From NCBI GenBank assembly GCA_009704225.1, contig WLEN01000015.1, positions 1 through 10,749 of the forward strand: a DNA stretch of 10,749 bases. Reading direction: 5' to 3'. The notes under the pieces are model-generated. The model was not told the origin of the DNA, did not search any database, and saw nothing but the letters and a program-made list of their open reading frames with translations. The stretch is from Actinomycetota bacterium. GTDB taxonomy: Bacteria; Actinomycetota; Actinomycetes; Actinomycetales; Microbacteriaceae. Both the position numbers and the translations under genes were made by a program. Below, piece by piece: positions 4,924 to 10,749 of the stretch. Each line of letters begins with the position of its first letter. Positions within the stretch are counted from its first letter, which is position 1.

Positions 4924-6606
4924 GTGGCTGAATTCATCTACACAATGGTTCGCGCGCGTAAAACCGTGGGCGAAAAACTCATTCTTGACGACGTGACAAT
5001 GTCGTTCTTTCCCGGCGCCAAAATCGGCATGGTGGGCCCGAACGGCGCGGGAAAATCGACCATCCTCAAGATCATGGCGGGTCTCGACACTCCGTCGAAC
5101 GGTGAAGCGCAGTTGTCACCCGGATACTCCGTCGGAATTTTGATGCAAGAACCCGAACTCGACGAAACTCGCACGGTTCTCGAGAACGTGCAAGACGGAG
5201 TTCGTGGCATGTACGACAAACTCGAACGTTTCAACGCAATATCGCTTCTCATGGGGGAGCCGGACGCGGATTTCGATGCACTCCTCGCCGAGATGGGTGA
5301 GTTACAAGAAGCCATCGACCACGCCGATGCGTGGGATCTCGATTCGCAACTCGAACAGGCAATGGATGCACTTCGGTGCCCACCGTCGGATTCCGAAATC
5401 GGCGTCTTGTCGGGTGGTGAAAAGCGGCGTGTTGCGCTCTGCAAGCTATTGCTCGAAAAGCCCGATCTGTTGCTGCTTGACGAGCCCACCAACCACCTCG
5501 ACGCCGAAAGCGTGTTGTGGCTCGAACAGCACCTCGCCAAGTATCCCGGCGCTGTCATCGCCATTACCCACGACCGGTATTTCCTCGACCACGTCGCGCA
5601 GTGGATCGCCGAAGTCGACCGCGGGCGCTTGTTTCCCTACGAAGGCAACTATTCGACTTATCTCGAAAAGAAGGCGGAACGCCTCGAGGTGCAAGGTAAA
5701 AAAGACGTCAAACTCGCCAAGCGCCTTGCCGAAGAACTCGACTGGGTTCGTTCTAACGCCAAGGGCCGTCAGGTGAAATCAAAAGCGCGTCTGGCGCGAT
5801 ACGAAGAGATGGCGACGGAAGCTGAACGCACAAGGAGGCTCGACTTCGAAGAACTTCAGATCCCGCCGGGTCCGCGTCTTGGTGCCATCGTTCTCGAGGC
5901 GGATAAAATCACCAAGGGATTTGGCGATCGAATTCTGATCGGAAACCTGTCGTTCTCGCTCCCGAGAAACGGTATCGTCGGCATCATCGGTCCGAACGGC
6001 GTAGGAAAGACCACCTTGTTCAAGACCATCGTCGGGCTCGAGCCGCTCGATTCCGGGTCGCTCAAGGTCGGCGAAACCGTGAAGCTGTCGTACGTCGACC
6101 AGTCGCGCACCGGTATCGACCCGGCCAAGAACGTCTGGGAGGTCGTGTCCGAAGGCCTCGATGTCATCCAGGTCGGGAACGTCGAAATCCCTTCGCGCGC
6201 CTACGTTTCGACTTTCGGTTTCAAGGGTCCAGATCAGCAGAAGAAAGCGGGCATTCTTTCCGGCGGAGAGCGCAATCGTCTCAACCTCGCGTTGACGCTC
6301 AAGCAGGGCGGAAACCTCCTCCTGCTCGACGAACCGACCAACGACCTCGACGTCGAAACGCTATCGTCTCTCGAGAACGCGCTTCTCGAGTTTCCCGGTT
6401 GCGCGGTGGTCATCACCCACGATCGGTGGTTCCTCGACCGCATCGCCACACACATTCTTTCCTACGAGGGAACGGCTGACGACCCGTCGAACTGGTATTG
6501 GTTCGAAGGTAACTTTGAAGCCTACGAGACGAACAAGATTGAGCGACTAGGCGCCGATGCGGCCAAGCCTCACCGCTCGACTTACCGGAAGTTGACGCGC
6601 GACTGA
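4924..6606 (+). CDS. ettA: Energy-dependent translational throttle protein EttA (ABC-F ATPase)
   Basis: Cytosolic ABC-F ATPase that binds the ribosomal E site and gates entry into the elongation cycle according to ATP/ADP level, as known for E. coli EttA. The 560-residue protein has two ABC cassettes and no membrane segments. Cassette 1 has Walker A GPNGAGKS (38-45), signature LSGGE (162-166) and Walker B with Asp186-Glu187 in LLLLDEPTNHLD. Cassette 2 has GPNGVGKT (356-363), LSGGE (445-449) and Asp469-Glu470 in LLLLDEPTNDLD. Between Walker A and the signature of cassette 1 lies the EttA 'arm', about residues 95-140. A charged helical inter-domain linker occupies about 240-320. The start is GTG, giving MAEFIYTM, which matches the known EttA N-terminus; the ribosome binding site is weak (AAAG), consistent with reinitiation after the lipoprotein stop 5 bp upstream. 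Both catalytic glutamates are present, so ATPase activity is expected. Confidence 0.97.
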   Translation: MAEFIYTMVRARKTVGEKLILDDVTMSFFPGAKIGMVGPNGAGKSTILKIMAGLDTPSNGEAQLSPGYSVGILMQEPELDETRTVLENVQDGVRGMYDKLERFNAISLLMGEPDADFDALLAEMGELQEAIDHADAWDLDSQLEQAMDALRCPPSDSEIGVLSGGEKRRVALCKLLLEKPDLLLLDEPTNHLDAESVLWLEQHLAKYPGAVIAITHDRYFLDHVAQWIAEVDRGRLFPYEGNYSTYLEKKAERLEVQGKKDVKLAKRLAEELDWVRSNAKGRQVKSKARLARYEEMATEAERTRRLDFEELQIPPGPRLGAIVLEADKITKGFGDRILIGNLSFSLPRNGIVGIIGPNGVGKTTLFKTIVGLEPLDSGSLKVGETVKLSYVDQSRTGIDPAKNVWEVVSEGLDVIQVGNVEIPSRAYVSTFGFKGPDQQKKAGILSGGERNRLNLALTLKQGGNLLLLDEPTNDLDVETLSSLENALLEFPGCAVVITHDRWFLDRIATHILSYEGTADDPSNWYWFEGNFEAYETNKIERLGADAAKPHRSTYRKLTRD

Positions 6607-7283
6607 TGCCCGTCACCAAAAGCATCTTGCTGACGTTCACGTCCCGTGAACCGATCAGTGACCTCGCGACCTTCATCGATCGGTCAGGGCTCGTTGACAA
6701 CTCCGCCGTTCGCCTCGTCGCGAAGGGGAGCCTCGTTGTGGCCTGGGTCCAGGTTCTCGCCCCGCGGGGTCTCAATGACACCACGCCGACAGTTCTCGGC
6801 ATGCGTGGTGCGGAACTCGCGGAGGAGGCAAAGTTTGACATCGTTGTCCCCATCGATTCGCTTCGCGCTCGATTCGACAACGCCGTCGAATCAGAACACG
6901 GTTTTGTGGTGACAATGCCGATGCAAGCACCGACCGTGCGCTGGAAGATTCCGCTTCCCCCTCAAACCGGATGGGAAAACCTCGGAAAAGTCGGGGCATC
7001 CGACCTTCAGTTTGTGGTGCGAGAGGGCATGAAAATCATCAAACGCAAAGTCCCCAGGAACGCCGAGGAACACGTAGTCCGTTCTTATCGTTCGCAGGTA
7101 TGGGGAACGACAATCAATGGCTCCCTCGGATTACCGGCCGGAGTCGCTCTTGCCGCGGAAACCCTCGGATTCTTTGGGGACAAGGTGATGGACGTCTCAG
7201 CGAAAGAACCGTGGATTCGGCTGTCGTCAACGCGGGGCGAGATCCTTGCCAAACACACTCCCGTCATGCTCGACGAGGTTTAG
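6606..7283 (+). CDS. Conserved-looking protein of unknown function downstream of ettA
   Basis: I do not recognise a domain. The 225-residue protein starts with ATG sharing its A with the ettA stop codon (TGATG), so translation is probably coupled to ettA. It has no signal peptide; a mildly hydrophobic stretch near residues 40-52 (LVAKGSLVVAWVQVL) is too short to call a membrane segment with confidence. The N-terminal half (1-110) looks like alternating strands and short helices, with SGLVDNSAVRLVAKGS and TPTVLGMRGAEL as the most distinctive blocks. A basic segment at about 143-152 (IKRKVPR) separates it from the C-terminal half, which contains Gly-rich LGLPAGVALAAETLGFFGDKV (an alanine/glycine helix near 175-195). 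There are no cysteines. Base composition and codon use match the neighbours, so it reads as a resident gene. Homologues may exist in related Microbacteriaceae near ettA, but that is inference. Confidence 0.85.
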   Translation: MPVTKSILLTFTSREPISDLATFIDRSGLVDNSAVRLVAKGSLVVAWVQVLAPRGLNDTTPTVLGMRGAELAEEAKFDIVVPIDSLRARFDNAVESEHGFVVTMPMQAPTVRWKIPLPPQTGWENLGKVGASDLQFVVREGMKIIKRKVPRNAEEHVVRSYRSQVWGTTINGSLGLPAGVALAAETLGFFGDKVMDVSAKEPWIRLSSTRGEILAKHTPVMLDEV

Positions 7284-7295
7284 CTCTTAAAGAGC
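7283..7295. terminator. 13-nt palindrome across the convergent stop codons
   Basis: GCTCTT (7283-7288) and AAGAGC (7290-7295) are exact inverted repeats around a single A, spanning the last base of the plus-strand TAG and the minus-strand TAA (7289-7287). The two convergent genes have only 3 bp between them. A 5-bp stem with a 3-nt loop could form from either strand, but no T-run follows on either side. A role as weak bidirectional terminator is possible, not shown. Confidence 0.3.
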
Positions 7296-7691
7296 GTCCC
7301 TGTCGCCCCTGTCTACGTCGCTCACCGTGTTGACCATCGCGTGTGCAGCGCGGTCGAGATAGTCCATCAGCGTTTCGCGGTGCAACGGCGACAGCGCCTC
7401 GGCGTCGACCGCCGCCGTCATGTGGCGAAGCCAGCGGTCCCGGGCGTCATCGTCAATTCGAAATGTGCTGTGACGCGCACGAAGCCGCGGGTGGCCTCGC
7501 TCATCGGAATAACTGGTCGGACCACCCCAGTACTGTTCGAGGAACGCGCGTAGACGCCACACTGCTCCGTCCAAATCGTCGGGGTACATCGGTCGAAGTA
7601 CGACGTCCGATTTGATGCCCTCGTAGAACCTCCGAACAATTCGATCGAAGGCGGCGTGCCCGCCGATGTCCTCGAAAAAACTGTCGCTCAT
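7287..7691 (-). CDS. glbO: Group II truncated haemoglobin (trHbO)
   Basis: Small cytosolic haem protein. In mycobacteria trHbO binds O2 very tightly and is linked to respiration and to handling of NO or peroxide; the role here is inferred. The 134 residues form a complete 2-over-2 globin closely resembling M. tuberculosis GlbO. Key positions are present: Tyr23 (B10), Tyr36 (CD1), proximal His74 (F8, in RARHSTFRI) and Trp87 (G8), together with the FLEQYWGGP block at 50-58 and RGHPRLR at 65-71. The CD loop is one residue shorter than in the mycobacterial protein, and the C-terminal tail past residue 122 (VDRGDRDAL) is charged. The start ATG overlaps the stop of the channel gene as ATGA and has no clear ribosome binding site of its own, so translation is probably coupled. 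It is last in the pepN-mscS-glbO chain. Confidence 0.96.
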   Translation of the reverse strand: MSDSFFEDIGGHAAFDRIVRRFYEGIKSDVVLRPMYPDDLDGAVWRLRAFLEQYWGGPTSYSDERGHPRLRARHSTFRIDDDARDRWLRHMTAAVDAEALSPLHRETLMDYLDRAAHAMVNTVSDVDRGDRDAL

Positions 7692-8254
7692 CGAAGTTTG
7701 TGATCAAAGTTGGCGACGCGTTGAATCTGACCGTTGCGAACGAACCACAACACGCCCTTCGTATCGCGAACCTTGGTGACGCGAATCGTCACTTCTTCGA
7801 CAACTCCCTTGACGTCACCCAGGTCGACCTTGTCACCGACTCCAAGCTGGTCTTCGAACACCATGAAAATGCCGTTGAAAATGTCACGGATGATGTCTTG
7901 CGCACCGAGTGCGATACCCGCTCCGAGGATTCCCAGGCTGGCGACGATCGCGGTGATTTCGAAACCCAACTCTCCAAGAATCAGGATGAGTGCAACTGCG
8001 CCGACGCCCCAGTTTGCAAAGGAACGTAAGACAGAGCCCAGAGTTTGAGTGCGCTGTGCTAATCGAGCATTCTGGGATTTAGTGGACGAGCGAGGACTCG
8101 GGGTTTCGTCTTCGGCAACAACTCTGGCAATGACACGATTGATGGTCATTACGACAATGAGCCGAACGATTACGGCTCCCACCACAATCGCGAGAATTCG
8201 AAAAACTGTTGCGTTGGATCCGAGGAACGCGGTGATTTCGGTCCAGCTAGTCAC
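7688..8254 (-). CDS. MscS-family mechanosensitive channel, shortened after the beta domain
   Basis: Membrane channel of the MscS family, which opens on membrane tension to release solutes after hypo-osmotic shock. The 188-residue protein has TM1 at about 17-38, TM2 at about 80-97 and a pore-lining TM3 with the Gly/Ala pattern (GILGAGIALGAQDIIRDIFNG, about 108-128). The beta domain follows (FEDQLGVGDKVDLGDVKG, then a VRNGQIQRVANF end near 172-183). Here the protein stops. E. coli MscS (286 residues) and the actinobacterial relatives I know continue with a cytosolic alpha/beta domain of about 80-100 residues, absent here and not present in another frame, because glbO starts at once. The start is GTG at 8254, about 7 nt after GAGG, overlapping the pepN stop as GTGA. 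A 24-residue hydrophilic TM1-TM2 linker near 46-72 is Ser/Arg-rich. It may be a minimal channel or a decayed one; the clean reading frame favours an expressed protein. Confidence 0.9.
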   Translation of the reverse strand: MTSWTEITAFLGSNATVFRILAIVVGAVIVRLIVVMTINRVIARVVAEDETPSPRSSTKSQNARLAQRTQTLGSVLRSFANWGVGAVALILILGELGFEITAIVASLGILGAGIALGAQDIIRDIFNGIFMVFEDQLGVGDKVDLGDVKGVVEEVTIRVTKVRDTKGVLWFVRNGQIQRVANFDHKLR

Positions 8255-10749
8255 CGAATGACCTCGGCATCACGTTGTTGTGCCGCAAGAGCGCGGTCCA
8301 CCGTCGCGAGGCCCTCGATGACGATCCGACGGAGCGCCGACGGAGCCGATTCGTTGTTGTCGAGCCAGGCGCGGGTCGTTGCCGCTAGGCGAGAGTTCGC
8401 CATGTTCACGGGATACAACCCAATGGCAAAGTACTCAGCGATCTTGAACGTGCGTGAATCCCACACCTTCTGAATCGCGTCAAAATACGCGGTATCGAGG
8501 CCGTCGAATACCGACGCGTCGTTGACGTGGGTATAACCGCGCACATGGTGATCGCACAGCGAATTTGCGATGGTGGCGTCGTCACGCATTGTTTCGAGGA
8601 TTGTCCGCTTCGCTACCGCCGTGGGAATCGTTGCGCGAACGCGCGCTGCGGCTTGCTGACCGTTCGAGGTGTTGTCGGCAGCAAGTGCTTCGGCAATTTC
8701 GACCTCGCCTGCTCCACCCGCCAACACCATGCCTTCGAGCAAGTCCCAGGAAAGGTCGGTGTCGATGGTGATTCCGGGAATGACGTGTTCCCCCGAGCGA
8801 ATCGCGCGAAGAGCAACCACGTGTGCGGCCGTGTCGGCCATCGACGCGAACGTCCTCAGGAACTGGAACTGCTGGTCTGAGCCGGGTTCGGCATTTTCTG
8901 CGAGTTCACGCATCACATCGGCGATCCGTCGAATCGTGTTTTCTCTGCGATCGGGTGAAACATACATTCGGGCGGTCGTGGCGAGTTGAGCGAGCGTTGT
9001 CCGTACCGTTGTGGACTCGGTCTCGGTCGCGATGTTTCCCAACACGAGGTCGACGAAATCACTCGGTGCCATCTCGGCGTCGCGGGTCGAATCCCACGCG
9101 CTTCCCCACACCAACGCCCGAGCGAGCGGGTCGGCGATGTCGGACAAGTGGTCGATTGCGATTGCCAGAGATTCGCCGTCTAGTCGAATCTTTGCGTACG
9201 CAAGATCGTCATCGTTCACGAGCACCAGAGCGCCTCGATGCTGACCGATGAGGTCAGTCACGGTGGTTCGCTCACCGTCGATATCGAGTTCAACCCGGTG
9301 GGTCCGAACGAGGTCATTGCCGTCGAACCCGTAGATTCCAACCGCAAGGCGGTGGGGGCGAATCGTGGGGTAGTCGGCGATTGCGGTTTGGACGATGTCG
9401 AACGAGGTGATGATCCCATGGTCGTCCGTGACAATCTCGGGTGTCAAGGTGTTGACGCCGGCGGTTTCAAGCCACTTCGCTGACCACGTCGTGAGATCGC
9501 GTTTGCTGGTCTTCTCCAGTTCGCGCAACAGGTCGCCCAGTTCCGCGTTCTTCCACGCGTTGGCGCGGAAATAATTCGCTACGCCGCTAAAGAACGCTTC
9601 GCGACCGACATACGCGACGAGTTGCTTGAGCACCGACCCGCCCTTGGCGTAGGTGATGCCGTCGAAGTTGATTTGGACGTCTTCGAGGTCGTTGATAGTT
9701 GCGACGATGGGGTGAGTGGACGGCAATTGGTCCTGGCGATACGCCCATGATTTTTCTGACACCTGGAAAGTCGCCCACGCGTGTGTCCATTCGGTGGCTT
9801 CTGCAGTCGCAATCGTCGACGCCCATTCGGCGAACGATTCGTTGAGCCAGAGGTCGTTCCACCACTTCATCGTGACCAGATCCCCGAACCACATGTGTGC
9901 GAGTTCGTGCAGAATCGTGACAACTCGACGTTCGCGAACTGCATCGGTCACCTTGGAACGGAACACGTAGACCTCGGTGAAGGTCACGCATCCTGCGTTC
10001 TCCATCGCGCCGGCGTTGAATTCGGGGACAAAGAGTTGGTCGTATTTCGCAAACGGGTAAGCGACGGCGAACTCGCGTTCGAAGTATTCGAAACCCTTCT
10101 TGGTGATGTCGAAGATGTAGTCGAAATCGAGGAACTCAGCAAGTGACTGCCGAACGTAGATTCCGAGGGGAATCGTGCGACCGTCGGACGACGTGAGTTG
10201 ATCGTGATGCGCAACATACGGCCCGGCGACAATCGCGGTGATGTAAGAGGAAATGCGCGGTGTTTGTGGGAAAGTCCATGTCGCCGACGCTCCGTCCACC
10301 ACGGGCGAGGGCGTTGGAGAATTCGACACGACAACCCACTCAGTGGGCGCGACAACCTCGAAATCAAATGTCGCTTTGAGGTCGGGTTGCTCGAACGCAG
10401 CAAAAACTCGTCGAGAGTCGGGTACCTCGAATTGAGAATACAGATACACCTTGTTGTCGACGGGGTCAACGAACCGGTGGAGCCCCTCGCCGGTATTGAC
10501 ATAGAACATGTCGGCGTCGACGACGAGAGTGTTTTCTTCTGCGAGATTGTCGAGCTGGATTCGTACGCCGTCCGACACAGTGGCAGGGTCGAGGGCGACG
10601 CCGTTGAGTGTCACAGCGTGAACCGCGGCGGTGAGTGCATCGATAAAGCTTGACGCACCGGGTTCTGCCCCAAACGTCACTGTTGTGTGCGACCGGAACG
10701 TCGTATCCGAACTAGTCAGATCGAGCCGAACCGCATAGGACTCTGTTCG
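8251..10749 (-). CDS. pepN: Aminopeptidase N, M1 zinc metallopeptidase (N-terminus outside window)
   Basis: Cytosolic aminopeptidase that removes N-terminal residues from peptides in the last steps of protein turnover. 832 residues are visible and the frame is open to the right edge, so probably some 15-30 N-terminal residues are missing; the GTG at 10680 is an internal valine, because codons upstream of it still encode family-like sequence (ESYAVRLDL). In visible numbering, the substrate-anchoring GAMEN is at 247-251, the zinc ligands are His281, His285 (HELAH) and Glu304 (NESFAEW), the general base is Glu282, and the transition-state Tyr is 367 (ITYAKGGSVL). The N-terminal domain has the block typical of actinobacterial PepN (NTGEGLHRFVDPVD, then VPDSRR and FEQPDLKATF). 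The C-terminal ERAP1-like helical domain runs from about 540 to the end. All active-site residues are intact. The stop overlaps the channel start as GTGA. Confidence 0.97.
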   Translation of the reverse strand, partial: RTESYAVRLDLTSSDTTFRSHTTVTFGAEPGASSFIDALTAAVHAVTLNGVALDPATVSDGVRIQLDNLAEENTLVVDADMFYVNTGEGLHRFVDPVDNKVYLYSQFEVPDSRRVFAAFEQPDLKATFDFEVVAPTEWVVVSNSPTPSPVVDGASATWTFPQTPRISSYITAIVAGPYVAHHDQLTSSDGRTIPLGIYVRQSLAEFLDFDYIFDITKKGFEYFEREFAVAYPFAKYDQLFVPEFNAGAMENAGCVTFTEVYVFRSKVTDAVRERRVVTILHELAHMWFGDLVTMKWWNDLWLNESFAEWASTIATAEATEWTHAWATFQVSEKSWAYRQDQLPSTHPIVATINDLEDVQINFDGITYAKGGSVLKQLVAYVGREAFFSGVANYFRANAWKNAELGDLLRELEKTSKRDLTTWSAKWLETAGVNTLTPEIVTDDHGIITSFDIVQTAIADYPTIRPHRLAVGIYGFDGNDLVRTHRVELDIDGERTTVTDLIGQHRGALVLVNDDDLAYAKIRLDGESLAIAIDHLSDIADPLARALVWGSAWDSTRDAEMAPSDFVDLVLGNIATETESTTVRTTLAQLATTARMYVSPDRRENTIRRIADVMRELAENAEPGSDQQFQFLRTFASMADTAAHVVALRAIRSGEHVIPGITIDTDLSWDLLEGMVLAGGAGEVEIAEALAADNTSNGQQAAARVRATIPTAVAKRTILETMRDDATIANSLCDHHVRGYTHVNDASVFDGLDTAYFDAIQKVWDSRTFKIAEYFAIGLYPVNMANSRLAATTRAWLDNNESAPSALRRIVIEGLATVDRALAAQQRDAEVIR

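Noticed and set aside
10678..10680. GTG as the start of pepN
   Set aside because: The frame continues without a stop to the right edge, and the 23 codons upstream read as normal PepN sequence, so the true start is outside the window.
1..10749. Defence system, prophage, insertion sequence, CRISPR array or tRNA in the window
   Set aside because: I looked for tandem spaced repeats, transposase or nuclease motifs and tRNA-like cloverleaf patterns on both strands and saw none; nearly all sequence is accounted for by housekeeping-type genes.

Overview
The window looks like an ordinary stretch of a moderately GC-rich actinobacterial chromosome. Protein-level resemblance (trHbO globin, PepN of the Streptomyces/Mycobacterium type, an SsbB-like protein next to EttA, a small lipoprotein resembling DUF6993) points to the family Microbacteriaceae. 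The compact layout, with 1-10 bp overlaps and several GTG starts, suggests a small, streamlined genome. The taxonomic assignment is inference from protein character only. No RNA gene, CRISPR array, insertion sequence, prophage or defence cassette is visible.

Left block (1-3299, minus strand). Four genes read leftward: an aldo/keto reductase of the YghZ/AKR14 type, a DMT/EamA permease, a thiol glutathione peroxidase, and, after an 84-bp gap, a short-chain dehydrogenase/reductase that runs off the left edge. The first three overlap at their ends and are probably one transcript. Back-to-back with them, 34 bp away, is msrA on the plus strand. Methionine sulfoxide reductase, glutathione peroxidase and aldehyde-type reductase together suggest a small redox and carbonyl repair cluster. 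The 34-bp divergent spacer holds two -10-like hexamers, each exactly 6 nt from its start codon, as expected for two leaderless mRNAs.

Middle block (4002-7283, plus strand). The order is an SSB-family protein, a small lipoprotein, the ABC-F ribosome factor EttA, and a 225-residue protein I cannot assign. The last three are packed with gaps or overlaps of a few bases. The ssb gene has a strong Shine-Dalgarno sequence and a perfect 7-bp hairpin just upstream of it. The lipoprotein gene again has a -10-like hexamer exactly 6 nt before its ATG.

Right block (7287-10749, minus strand). pepN (N-terminus outside the window), a short MscS-type channel gene and a group II truncated haemoglobin gene form a chain with two 4-bp stop/start overlaps. 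The MscS protein ends right after its beta domain and lacks the usual cytosolic alpha/beta domain. The middle and right blocks converge with only 3 bp between stop codons, under a 13-nt palindrome. As I recall, ssb, ettA, glbO and pepN also lie close together in Mycobacterium tuberculosis (Rv2478c to Rv2467), so this part seems to be an old actinobacterial neighbourhood.

I did not find a convincing new multi-gene system. The points most worth a second look are the repeated leaderless-promoter geometry, the shortened MscS coupled to a globin, the ssb leader hairpin and the unassigned gene after ettA.
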